Origin: Polyangium sp. (in: bacteria)
Lineage (GTDB): Bacteria; Myxococcota_A; Polyangia; Palsa-1104
Direction of reading: 5' to 3'
Length of the DNA: 8,821 nt
NCBI GenBank assembly: GCA_025450955.1
Contig: JANWLJ010000304.1
Location: 1 to 8,821 of the forward strand
Positions 1 through 6,494 of this stretch are shown piece by piece. Both the position numbers and the translations under genes were made by a program. The notes under the pieces are model-generated. The model did not search any database, was not told the DNA's origin, and worked only from the letters and a program-made list of their open reading frames with translations. How positions within the stretch are numbered: the first letter of the stretch is position 1; each line of letters starts with the position of its first letter.

Positions 1-15
1 GCGCAGGGTCGCCAT
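1..15 (-). CDS. Possible start of a further gene, cut by the left edge
   Basis: On the minus strand the stop codon of the DUF3592-type gene (TGA, bases 17-15) shares one base with an ATG (bases 15-13), giving the TGATG arrangement typical of translationally coupled genes. Only five codons (M-A-T-L-R) lie inside the window, so no function can be proposed. The upstream bases (GGCGGGTG) give at best a weak ribosome binding site, which would fit coupled re-initiation. The alternative is that the ATG is accidental and the operon ends here. Confidence 0.3.
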
Positions 16-443
16 CACCCGCCGTAGCGGGCCGCGAGCCCGATGAACATCAGCGCCGCGCCGCACGCGAGCGCCAGCGCCGCCCACTGGAGCGAATCGA
101 AGAAGAGAAACGCGTCCTGCGGATCGCTCCGGCGATAATGAACCGGGAGCTCCGCCGGCAGCGCCTCGACGAACGCGCGCATCTCAGGCTCGAAGCTGTG
201 AAAGTGCCCGCGATAGATCCGCTCGCCCTCGAGCTCGCGCCCGTCGACGGTGTAGCGGTAGCGCAGCTTGGCGACGAAGAAGTAGGGATCGTCGCCGCTT
301 GGCCCGTCGCGCGTGACCTGCTTTTCGAGGATGCGCCCGGGCGCGGTCGGCCAGCTCCGCAGCCTGAGCCCGTGCACGCCGAGCCACAGGCCGATGGCGA
401 CCAGGCCGGCGCCGAGGAGGATCACGAACAGAAGGACAATCAT
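15..443 (-). CDS. DUF3592-type small membrane protein
   Basis: A 142-residue protein with a hydrophobic N-terminal span (about residues 2-23), a central hydrophilic domain (about 30-115) and a second hydrophobic span (about 118-137). The central domain looks like DUF3592: a W-P-T-A-x-G-x-I-L-E opening, a Y-x-Y-x-V-D-G strand, a G-x-x-I-Y segment, and a V-H-Y-x-x-S-D-P-x-x-A-F-L signature before the last span. DUF3592 proteins have no established biochemical role. The two-span layout suggests the central domain sits on one face of the inner membrane. The ATG start (443-441) overlaps the TGA of the upstream lipoprotein gene by four bases, implying one transcript and coupled translation. Family assignment is from pattern recognition and is fairly sure; function is unknown. 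Confidence 0.8.
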   Translation of the reverse strand: MIVLLFVILLGAGLVAIGLWLGVHGLRLRSWPTAPGRILEKQVTRDGPSGDDPYFFVAKLRYRYTVDGRELEGERIYRGHFHSFEPEMRAFVEALPAELPVHYRRSDPQDAFLFFDSLQWAALALACGAALMFIGLAARYGG

Positions 444-1426
444 CGCGCTTGGAGCTGGCTCGACTGCACCAGCTGCCCGAAGTAGTAGCGCGGGACGCCG
501 TCATGGGAAAGTCCCGACAGCTTGAAGAGCAGCCCGTGATGATAGGTCTCTTCCGGCCAGGTGGCGGTGGTGCGGTCGTCGTAAAGCACGCCACCGTCGG
601 GGAGCGCCCAGCCGCGCGCGCGATCGGCCATCGCCTGGCTACTCGCGAGCGTGCCCCCGCCCGAGGTGTAGACGTCGGCGAACCGATGCCGCGGCGTCGC
701 GCCCGCCAGCCCGGGTAGATCGCTTTTGACCCAGGCGTCGAAGTCGGCGCTGTTTCCGTAGAGCGAATCGAGGAGATAGAGCTCGGAGACCGGCAGCCCG
801 CCGCGGGTGGCGATCGCCGCCGCCGCTTGATAGCCGCCCGAGTGCGACACCAGCACGAGGGTGCCGACGTCGGCGACGGTCACCGTTCCGAGGAGCGGCG
901 CGAGATCGGCCAGCGTCTCGGCGACCAGCGCCTTGAGCCCGCCCGCGCTTCCGAGGTTTCCGGGATCGCCGGTCGCCTGATCGAAGTCGAGCTCGGGCGC
1001 GAGGAGCAGCGCGTTTTTGCCCGAGCTCTCGAGCTGCGCGGCGAGCGCGTAGGCGCTCCGCACCGGACCGCCCGGCGTGCAGGCCGCCCCAGCGTCGCGG
1101 ACGATGTTGTCGACGCAGTTGTCGAAGCCGTGCAGGTAGACGATGAGCGAGAGCGGCGGCGTCGGATCGAAACGCGACGGCACATAGACGAGCGCGCTCG
1201 GATGCGCTGCGGTCGGCGCAAAGGCGCCCGCGTCGAGCGTGAGATCGATCGTCGCAGGTCCAATCCGCGTCGCGCCGGCGTCGCCGATTCCGCCCGCGTC
1301 GTCGCTTCCGGTAACCCCGAGATCGATCCCGGCGTCGGAGGTCGGGGCCGGGTTGCCGCAACCCACCAGACCGATCGACAACCAGCTAAAGAGCGCGAGC
1401 GCGTGACGCACGCTTGACGATACCAC
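440..1426 (-). CDS. Lipoprotein with alpha/beta-hydrolase-like (serine esterase) domain
   Basis: A 328-residue predicted lipoprotein. The N-terminus has a short hydrophobic signal ending in a lipobox L-V-G-C with the lipidated Cys at residue 23, followed by a Ser/Asp/Ala/Gly-rich linker (about 25-55) common in Myxococcota surface lipoproteins. The rest resembles an alpha/beta hydrolase: a strand leading to Y-L-H-G-F (97-101, an oxyanion-hole-type motif), the nucleophile elbow S-H-S-G-G with Ser196, a candidate acid at Asp220 (Y-L-L-D-S) and a candidate His308 (L-S-H-D-G). This suggests an envelope esterase or peptidase-like enzyme; the substrate is not evident. The chosen start is GTG at 1426. 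An in-frame GTG at 1411 would give M-R-H-A-L-A-L, a more classical signal peptide, and neither has a clear ribosome binding site. It lies 57 bases downstream of the RRM gene and overlaps the DUF3592-type gene. Confidence 0.78.
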   Translation of the reverse strand: MVSSSVRHALALFSWLSIGLVGCGNPAPTSDAGIDLGVTGSDDAGGIGDAGATRIGPATIDLTLDAGAFAPTAAHPSALVYVPSRFDPTPPLSLIVYLHGFDNCVDNIVRDAGAACTPGGPVRSAYALAAQLESSGKNALLLAPELDFDQATGDPGNLGSAGGLKALVAETLADLAPLLGTVTVADVGTLVLVSHSGGYQAAAAIATRGGLPVSELYLLDSLYGNSADFDAWVKSDLPGLAGATPRHRFADVYTSGGGTLASSQAMADRARGWALPDGGVLYDDRTTATWPEETYHHGLLFKLSGLSHDGVPRYYFGQLVQSSQLQAR

Positions 1427-1483
1427 GGGTGCCGAGGAGCCCAGCGCGTCGCGCCGGAAGAGAGAGATGGATTTCGGAAAGCG

Positions 1484-1915
1484 CTAGTCTTCGTAACCGC
1501 CGCCACCGCCGCCGCCGCGACCGCCGTAGCCGCCACCGCGCGCGCCGCCGCCATATCCGCCGCCGCCGCCGCCCCCGCCGTAGCCGCCGCGACCGCCGCC
1601 GCCGCCCCGCGCGCCGCCGCCATATCCGCCACCGCCGCCACCGCCGCCACGACCGCCCCGCTGCGGCTCCCGCGCCTCGTTGACCACGATGGTTCGCCCC
1701 CCGAGATCGCGCCCGTTCAGCTCATCGATCGCGCTCTTCGCCTGGGTGTCGCTGGCCACCTCGACGAAGGCGAACCCGCGCGGCCGTCCGGTGTCGCGAT
1801 CGGTCACGATCTTCACCTGGGTGACCTGGCGAGCGCCACCTCCCTCGAAGAAGGCCTTGATCGTGTCCTCGTCGGTGTCGTAAGGCAGATTTCCGACATA
1901 GAGCCTCGTCCCCAT
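1484..1915 (-). CDS. Glycine-rich RNA-binding protein (RRM domain)
   Basis: A 143-residue protein with one RNA recognition motif (about residues 3-81) and a glycine-rich tail (about 86-143). RNP2 is L-Y-V-G-N-L (5-10) and RNP1 is R-G-F-A-F-V-E-V (46-53), with the aromatic RNA-stacking positions Tyr6, Phe48 and Phe50 intact. The tail consists of GGYGG, ARGGG and RGG units and ends Y-E-D. Bacterial proteins of this type (best studied in cyanobacteria) bind single-stranded RNA and are often cold- or stress-responsive; a role in RNA chaperoning here is inferred. The frame stays open to a TTG at 1939, but the ATG at 1915 is preferred: AAGGGAG lies six bases upstream, and residue 2 onward matches the usual RRM opening. 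A sigma70-type promoter lies at 2000-2028, leaving a leader of roughly 75-80 bases. Confidence 0.92.
   Translation of the reverse strand: MGTRLYVGNLPYDTDEDTIKAFFEGGGARQVTQVKIVTDRDTGRPRGFAFVEVASDTQAKSAIDELNGRDLGGRTIVVNEAREPQRGGRGGGGGGGGYGGGARGGGGGRGGYGGGGGGGGYGGGARGGGYGGRGGGGGGGYED
1496..1660 (-). repeat. GC-rich in-frame repeats coding the glycine-rich tail
   Basis: This stretch is made of GCC/CCG/CAC triplets on the plus strand (Gly codons on the minus strand). Within it a 23-base unit containing CCGCCGCCATATCCGCC occurs identically at 1539-1561 and 1608-1630, an offset of 69 bases or exactly 23 codons, so the tail seems to have grown by in-frame duplication. A shorter CCGTAGCCGCC unit also recurs (near 1524 and 1578). 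Such tracts are prone to slippage, so tail length may vary between strains, and assembly errors are possible. Confidence 0.8.
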
Positions 1916-1921
1916 CGCGCT

Positions 1922-1926
1922 CTCCC
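1922..1926 (-). promoter_or_regulatory. Ribosome binding site fixing the RRM protein start
   Basis: On the minus strand GGGAG (within AAGGGAGAG) sits six bases upstream of the ATG at 1915-1913. It lies inside the longer open frame that begins with TTG at 1939, which argues that the upstream codons are leader and not coding. Confidence 0.75.
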
Positions 1927-1999
1927 TTTCCAATCCCAAAGCGAAGGCCGAAGGCTCAACGGTAATGCTGCCCGGCGCAGATTCGCGGGATTCAGTTCA

Positions 2000-2028
2000 A
2001 CGATACGAGTCGGCGTCAAGAAAGTCAA
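2000..2028 (-). promoter_or_regulatory. Sigma70-type promoter for the RRM gene
   Basis: Read on the minus strand, TTGACT (2028-2023, five of six matches to TTGACA) is followed after exactly 17 bases by TATCGT (2005-2000, four of six matches to TATAAT, including the conserved first, second and last positions). Transcription would start near 1993, leaving an untranslated leader of about 75-80 bases before the ATG at 1915. It is the best promoter match I found in the window. A second overlapping TTGACG (2018-2013) is too close to the -10 to serve. Confidence 0.55.
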
Positions 2029-2198
2029 CCGGGTCTCCCGACGGTGGGCCGACGCTGACGGCCTACATCGCGCGCCCAAAATCGCGCGCCGTTTTGCGGG
2101 CTGTTTTGCGTTTGGGTCGCACTTTGGCCTACGCCGCGCGGGCGCGTTCGGGCCCATGCGTGTTTGGTCCGGGCGTGATATGGTTTTTAGCCATTCCG
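2029..2198. other. Remainder of the divergent intergenic region
   Basis: Between the RRM promoter and the zinc-ribbon/TPR gene lies non-coding sequence with two sets of short direct repeats. ATCGCGCGCC occurs at 2067-2076 and 2081-2090, and GTTTTGCG at 2091-2098 and 2103-2110. No convincing promoter for the rightward gene is visible: a TATGGT at 2179-2184 would be a passable -10, but nothing like a -35 stands 16-18 bases before it. The frame of the rightward gene is open back to 1965, but the translation upstream of 2199 resembles no conserved domain. Confidence 0.5.
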
Positions 2199-4484
2199 AT
2201 GGACGTCCGCTGCGAGAAGTGCCTGACGGTCTATGAGCTCGACGACGCGCAGGTGGGCCCCGCCGGCGTGACCGTCAAGTGCGCGCAGTGCGGCAACCTG
2301 TTCAAGGTGAAGCGCCGCGAGATCACCGCGGAGATTCCGATCGGCTCGGCGCAGGCGCGCTCGCCCGCCTACGTCCCGCCCGGCAAATCGGGGCGCACCA
2401 CCCGGCCCGGCTTCGCCACCGATCGCACCACCACGCCGCTTCCGATCCCGGCGCCCGATCCGCCCGCGCCCGTGGCCGTGCCCGTCGCGCCCGAGACGCA
2501 GTGGATGGTGCGGCTGGCCGCCACCGGCGAGGTCTACCGCTTCCGCGAGATGACCACGCTCCAGAGCTGGATCGTCGAGCGGAAGGTGACGCGCGAAGAT
2601 CACATCTCGCGCGACGGCGCCACCTGGAAGGCGCTCGGCGGCATCCCCGAGCTGGCCTCGCACTTCCAGCTCGTCGAGCGGGCGCGCGCCAAAGAGAAAG
2701 AGGCCGAGGAGCTGGCGCTGGTCACCACCGCGCCGATGATGAGCCCGATTCCGGCGGCGCGCCCGGTGACGCCGCGAGCGACGCCGACGCCCACCCCGAC
2801 GGCGACGCCGCGCCCGACGCCGACACCCGCGCCGCGCCCGACGCCCACCCCGACGGCGACTCCGCGTCCGGCGGCGCCGCTCGCCAACGATGCCGACGAG
2901 AATTCGGGCCCGAGCCTGATGGGCGGCGGGCTCGACGACGGCGATCCCGCGTTCGCCTCCACCTCGCCCAAGCCGCGCGTGACGCCCGGTGCGCTCTCGA
3001 TTCCGCCGATGGTCGACGAGCTGGCCGATCTCGATCTGCCGGCCGCGCCGCGCCGCTGGCCGTGGGTGGTGGTGATCCTGGTGCTCCTCGGCGGCGGCGC
3101 CGGCGGCTACTTCGCCTGGCAGCGGAATCTCTTTGGCCGCGGCGCTCAGCCGACCGGGGTTTCGCAAAAGACCTTCGACGACGGGCGGGTGCAGTTTCTC
3201 CGCGACGACGACGACGGCTTTCGCCAGGCGGCCGCGCTGTTCGAGCAGGCGCACGGCGCCGACGAGCAGAACCCGCTGCCGCTCGCCGCGCTCGCCGAGA
3301 CCCAGACCACCTGGGCCTTCTACCTGCGCGAGGACGCGAGCGCGCTCGACGCCAAGGGTCCCGCGGTGCAGGCGGTGACCCAGACCTTGCGCAAAGAGGC
3401 GCAGGCCCACCTCGACGACGCCAGGCGCCACGCCTCCGACGCGCTCGCGCTCGCGCCCGACGAGCCGCGGGTGAACCGGGCGATGGGCGACTTCTTGCGC
3501 GTGAGCGGCGCGCCCGCGGCCGAGGCCGAGCGCTATCTCGATCGCGCGCTCGCCAAGAGCCCGAACGACGCCGAGACGGTCTACCTGGCCGGCGCGATCC
3601 TGTTTCGCGAAGGCCAGGATGAGCCGGCGCGGGAGAAGCTCGAACAGGCCGACAAGCTGATGCTCGCCCAGGGCGGGCCGGCGCTGTTGCGCGCCCGCTA
3701 CCTGCTCGCGCGGATCGCGCTCAAGAGCGGGCACAAGGATCAGGCGCGCCAGATTCTCGAGTCGATGCTGACCATCAATCCGCAGCACGATCGCGCCAAG
3801 GCGCTCTTGGCCACCTTGACCCAGGCGGTCGATGCCGGCACCCGCGCCGCCGATCTGGCGCCGCCCGCCGCCGAGGTGGCCCCTGCGGCTGCTCACGTCG
3901 CGGGCAAGCCGGGCGCCGCCACCGTCGAGGCGCCGCCTCAGCCGGGCGACTATTCCAAGCTGGTGGCCGACGCCGATCGTCGCTCGGAGAACGGCCACGC
4001 CGACGCCGCTCGCAGGCTCTACGAGAAGGCGCTCACCTTGAACCCGCGCGGCGTCGAAGCGATGACCGGCCTCGGCTACTGCGACCTCGACGCCGAGCGC
4101 TTTCTCTCGGCGGTGGATCACTTCAAGCAAGCGCTGGCGATCGCGCCCGACTATGGCGAGGCGCTGATCGGGATGGCCGAGTCGTTCAAGATGCGTGGCC
4201 GCACCACCGAGGCTGTCGAGGCCTATCAGCACTACCTGCGCGTGCTGCCGCACGGCCCGCGCGCGGCGATGGCGCACAAAAACATTTCCGAGCTGTCGGC
4301 CAAGGCGCCGCCCGCTCCCGCGCCGGCCGCTCCGAGCGACTCGCCGAGCGAGAACACGCCTTCACCGGCAGCCGGCGAGAGCGGGCAGGCCGCTCCCGAT
4401 CAGCCCGATGACAAGACCGGCTCCGGCGCCGACAAGGGCGACAGCACCCCGCTGCCGCGCCTGCCGAGCGCGCCACCCCCGTGA
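2199..4484 (+). CDS. Zinc-ribbon / GYF_2-like / TPR membrane protein
   Basis: A 761-residue modular protein. Residues 1-37 form an MJ0042-type zinc ribbon with C-x2-C pairs at Cys5/Cys8 and Cys28/Cys31, opening M-D-V-R-C-E-K-C. Residues about 100-158 resemble the GYF_2 (DUF4339-like) domain, with W102 and the hallmark 'D-G-x-x-W-K' near its end. A Pro/Thr-rich linker (about 183-227) and an acidic linker precede one membrane span (287-307). Beyond it lies a large TPR region (about 320-697), with clear units near 456-490 and 585-697, and a Pro/Ala/Ser tail. Arginines just before the span suggest an N-in topology: zinc ribbon and GYF-like domain cytoplasmic, TPRs periplasmic. Related architectures occur in myxobacterial motility and cell-envelope proteins, so a scaffold linking the two compartments is plausible but inferred. 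ATG 2199 is chosen because the zinc ribbon begins there; no strong ribosome binding site precedes it. Confidence 0.88.
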   Translation: MDVRCEKCLTVYELDDAQVGPAGVTVKCAQCGNLFKVKRREITAEIPIGSAQARSPAYVPPGKSGRTTRPGFATDRTTTPLPIPAPDPPAPVAVPVAPETQWMVRLAATGEVYRFREMTTLQSWIVERKVTREDHISRDGATWKALGGIPELASHFQLVERARAKEKEAEELALVTTAPMMSPIPAARPVTPRATPTPTPTATPRPTPTPAPRPTPTPTATPRPAAPLANDADENSGPSLMGGGLDDGDPAFASTSPKPRVTPGALSIPPMVDELADLDLPAAPRRWPWVVVILVLLGGGAGGYFAWQRNLFGRGAQPTGVSQKTFDDGRVQFLRDDDDGFRQAAALFEQAHGADEQNPLPLAALAETQTTWAFYLREDASALDAKGPAVQAVTQTLRKEAQAHLDDARRHASDALALAPDEPRVNRAMGDFLRVSGAPAAEAERYLDRALAKSPNDAETVYLAGAILFREGQDEPAREKLEQADKLMLAQGGPALLRARYLLARIALKSGHKDQARQILESMLTINPQHDRAKALLATLTQAVDAGTRAADLAPPAAEVAPAAAHVAGKPGAATVEAPPQPGDYSKLVADADRRSENGHADAARRLYEKALTLNPRGVEAMTGLGYCDLDAERFLSAVDHFKQALAIAPDYGEALIGMAESFKMRGRTTEAVEAYQHYLRVLPHGPRAAMAHKNISELSAKAPPAPAPAAPSDSPSENTPSPAAGESGQAAPDQPDDKTGSGADKGDSTPLPRLPSAPPP
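2785..2866 (+). repeat. In-frame duplication in the Pro/Thr linker
   Basis: A 22-base unit, CGACGCCCACCCCGAC followed by GGCGAC, occurs identically at 2785-2806 and 2839-2860. The offset of 54 bases is 18 codons, so the linker carries a tandem duplication coding P-T-P-T-P-T-A-T-P-R-P units. Such linkers are expected to be extended and flexible, here between the GYF-like domain and the membrane span. Confidence 0.75.
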
Positions 4485-4492
4485 GGCCCGAG

Positions 4493-4810
4493 ATGACGAC
4501 CAAGAAGCCGTCGAACGAGGAAGAGGAATATTTCGCCAAGGAGGAGGCCAACCGGCTGCACCAGCTCGCCGTCGAGAAGAAGCGCCAGACCGAGCGGGCG
4601 GAGCAGGAGCGGCTCAAGCAGCTTCACTTCATGCACTGCCCGAAGTGCGGCTTTCACCTCGACACCATCGCGTTCAAGGGCGTCGCGATCGATCGCTGCT
4701 TCCACTGCGGCGGCACCTGGCTCGACCAGGGCGAGCTCGAGCAGCTCGCCGGTCGCGAGAGCAACGTCCTGTCTCAGATCCTCGCGCTCTTCACCGGCCA
4801 CAAATCCTAA
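4493..4810 (+). CDS. zf-TFIIB domain protein
   Basis: A 105-residue soluble protein. Residues about 8-45 are highly charged (E-E-E-E-Y-F-A-K-E-E, then K-K-R-Q-T-E-R-A-E-Q-E-R) and probably a long helix. Residues 49-85 are a zf-TFIIB-type zinc ribbon: C-P-K-C (Cys49, Cys52), then C-F-H-C-G-G-T-W-L-D-Q-G-E-L (Cys69, Cys72), the exact signature of that family. These proteins bind one zinc; their cellular role is mostly unknown and the name does not imply transcription initiation. The ATG at 4493 has GAGG six bases upstream, overlapping the stop of the preceding gene. A GTG at 4481 is also in frame (109 residues) but would place the start inside that stop. The 8-base gap indicates an operon with the zinc-ribbon/TPR gene. 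Confidence 0.85.
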   Translation: MTTKKPSNEEEEYFAKEEANRLHQLAVEKKRQTERAEQERLKQLHFMHCPKCGFHLDTIAFKGVAIDRCFHCGGTWLDQGELEQLAGRESNVLSQILALFTGHKS

Positions 4811-4821
4811 ATCGCCGCTCG

Positions 4822-5700
4822 CTAAAAGCGAAGGCAGATGCGCAGGAGCTGGTACGCGGTGGCCGCGCCGCAGAGCCCGAGCGAGAGCGCGCCACGGGTG
4901 AGGCCGCTCGCCAGCGCCGCCCGCGCCTGGCCCGGATTGCCGCGCACCACCGCCAGCACCCGGTCGGCTTCGCGATAGGGACCGCGCGCGGGCGCGACCT
5001 CCTCGAAGAGCTGCTCGCCGATGCCGAGATCGAGCGTCGGCGCGCTGATGAGCCGCATCGGATCGCGCTGTTTGCCCGCTCGCGCGATCCAGCGCTGGAG
5101 CCGCGCCATCGCCCGCCCGTCGAACGCGACCAGCGCCAGGGCGCCGAGCGTCATCGTCAGGGTCAGCTCGAGCAGCCCATTTCGCCGCGGCGCGTGCAGC
5201 GCGAGCAGCCCCGGCAGCTCATGGGCCGCCGGGCTTGCGCTCATCAGCATCGCGCCGAGCGCGATCACCGTCGCGACCGTCCGCCACACCGCGCGCCGGT
5301 CGGCGCCGTCGAGGAGCGATCCCTCGCGGGCCCGTCCCACCCGCCTCGCCACCACCGCCACCGCCACCGTCGCCGGCACGAACGGCAGCGAGAACAGCAG
5401 GCCGAAATAACCCGCGAACGGAATGCAGCCGAGCAGCGACAGATGCCCGCCGACCCCGCCGAGCAGAAACAGGCACAGGATGCCGTTCAGCAGCCCGGCC
5501 AAAAGAGTCGAGATCGCGACCCGTGCGATTCCGCGCTGCGCAGGCGTTCGCAGCCAGGCGCCGAGCAGCCCCGCGCACAGCGGGGTGGAGACAAGGAGCG
5601 GCCAGCCTTCGGCCAGGAGCTCGAAGGTGGCCATCCAGCCGCCGCACAGGCCGAGCAGGGCAAAGGGAAGGACCAGGGACGCGCCGCGAGATCGTTCCAT
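4822..5700 (-). CDS. Multi-span membrane protein, unrecognised family
   Basis: A 292-residue protein I do not recognise. Hydrophobic segments lie at about residues 8-28, 33-50, 58-80, 88-118 (possibly two spans), 139-155, 176-193 and 268-286. Between the last two is a hydrophilic domain of about 70 residues (194-265) with the segment P-T-L-D-L-G-I-G-E-Q and, later, A-D-R-V-L-A-V-V-R-G-N-P. The Arg/Lys-rich segments at 119-140 and 195-217 suggest cytoplasmic loops. The ATG at 5700 has AAGGA three bases upstream, rather close but usable. It follows the HAD gene on the same strand after 48 bases, so the two may be co-transcribed. It converges on the zf-TFIIB gene with 11 bases between stops. No transporter or enzyme signature is visible. 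Confidence 0.75.
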   Translation of the reverse strand: MERSRGASLVLPFALLGLCGGWMATFELLAEGWPLLVSTPLCAGLLGAWLRTPAQRGIARVAISTLLAGLLNGILCLFLLGGVGGHLSLLGCIPFAGYFGLLFSLPFVPATVAVAVVARRVGRAREGSLLDGADRRAVWRTVATVIALGAMLMSASPAAHELPGLLALHAPRRNGLLELTLTMTLGALALVAFDGRAMARLQRWIARAGKQRDPMRLISAPTLDLGIGEQLFEEVAPARGPYREADRVLAVVRGNPGQARAALASGLTRGALSLGLCGAATAYQLLRICLRF

Positions 5701-5748
5701 CAGTCCTTAGTACGGTGCGCCGCGAAGGACTTCCCGCCGCGATCGCGA

Positions 5749-6444
5749 TCAGTCGAGCGTGGCCAGCCAGTCGTGCAAGGTGGGCACCGCCAGGTCGGCG
5801 CCGCAGTCGATGAGCGCATCGACGGAGAACGAGCCGGTGGCGACGCCAATCGCCCGGGCTCCGGCGGCGTGCGCGGCGGCGACATCGCGCGGGGTGTCGC
5901 CGACCACGAACGTCTCCTCGGCGGCAAACGCGCGTCCGGCCCGCTCTGAGCCGCGGGCGATCGCCACCCGGACCAGCTCGGCCCGATCGCGCGCATCGGA
6001 CCCGAAGCCGCCGAAGGGAAATCGCCCCCACAGATCGCCGCCGGCCGGCGCGTGCCCGAGGGTGCGGGACGCGGCGGTCAGCTTGAGCCGGGCGCCGTCG
6101 CGCAGGTTGCCGGTGGCCAGCCCGATCGTCGCCGCCCGCGCCTCGAGGCGTTCGAGCAGCTCGCACACGCCCGGGTGCACCTGGCAGCGCGAGCGCTCGA
6201 GCTCGGGCGCGAGATGGGTGACATAGCTCGCCAGCACCGCCTCCGGCTCGCCGGCGTGCGGCGCCCGCCCGAGGTGGGTCGCGTAGACGTGATCGAGGAT
6301 GAGCGGATCGGTCATCCCGTCGAGCCTGAGCCCGGTGAGCGCGCCGGCCACCCCGAGCACCTCCAAACAGGCCCGCTCGAAGGCTCGACGCCCTGCGCCG
6401 TCCCCCCCGATCAGGGTCCCGTCAATATCGAAAAGAACCAACAC
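5749..6444 (-). CDS. HAD-superfamily hydrolase, phosphoglycolate-phosphatase-like
   Basis: A 231-residue cytoplasmic phosphatase of the haloacid dehalogenase superfamily. Motif I is F-D-I-D-G-T (nucleophile Asp6, acid/base Asp8). A helical C1-type cap follows (about 15-90), motif II is L-A-T-G-N (Thr111), Lys121 in R-L-K-L is the motif III lysine, and motif IV is V-V-G-D-T-P-R-D (Asp183, Asp187) for magnesium binding. Length and layout match the Gph/beta-phosphoglucomutase group; the exact phosphate-ester substrate cannot be read from sequence. The longest frame starts at a TTG (6489) and adds 15 residues with no counterpart in the family. GTG 6444 is preferred because it gives M-L-V-L-F-D-I-D-G-T, the usual opening; an AGGT lies about 10-12 bases upstream. 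It is divergent from the Rieske operon and probably co-transcribed with the membrane protein downstream. Confidence 0.88.
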   Translation of the reverse strand: MLVLFDIDGTLIGGDGAGRRAFERACLEVLGVAGALTGLRLDGMTDPLILDHVYATHLGRAPHAGEPEAVLASYVTHLAPELERSRCQVHPGVCELLERLEARAATIGLATGNLRDGARLKLTAASRTLGHAPAGGDLWGRFPFGGFGSDARDRAELVRVAIARGSERAGRAFAAEETFVVGDTPRDVAAAHAAGARAIGVATGSFSVDALIDCGADLAVPTLHDWLATLD

Positions 6445-6494
6445 CCGCGAGAGTCTACCTGACTCCGGCCGGCCGCGAGCGGACGACAAAGTTG

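Noticed and set aside
1441..1457. GC-rich hairpin between the RRM and lipoprotein genes on the minus strand
   Set aside because: A six-base stem including one G-U pair, without a T-run; could equally be chance in GC-rich DNA.
1496..1660. Triplet repeat tract considered as a CRISPR-like or satellite array
   Set aside because: It lies in frame within the glycine-rich tail of the RRM protein and is explained by coding of Gly/Arg/Tyr units.
1965..2198. Upstream extension of the zinc-ribbon/TPR frame (78 extra residues)
   Set aside because: The added residues resemble no domain, include translated intergenic repeats, and overlap the RRM promoter. The zinc ribbon opening M-D-V-R-C-E-K-C is the natural start.
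2187..4277. Very long open frame (about 696 codons) on the minus strand opposite the zinc-ribbon/TPR gene
   Set aside because: High-GC codon bias leaves antisense frames open. The translation is Arg/Gly/Ala-rich low-complexity sequence with no domain, and the plus-strand product has clear zinc ribbon, membrane span and TPR features.
4819..4831. Small hairpin TCGCT-AAA-AGCGA between convergent genes, possible bidirectional terminator
   Set aside because: Only a five-base stem with no T-run on either side; too weak to call.
5739..5746. GCGATCGC palindrome (HIP1-like)
   Set aside because: A single copy just before the HAD stop codon; expected by chance in GATC/GC-rich sequence.
4195..5949. Long plus-strand open frame (about 584 codons) across the zf-TFIIB, membrane-protein and HAD genes
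   Set aside because: The product is Arg/Ala/Gln-rich without any domain and overlaps three genes with recognisable or well-formed products in other frames.
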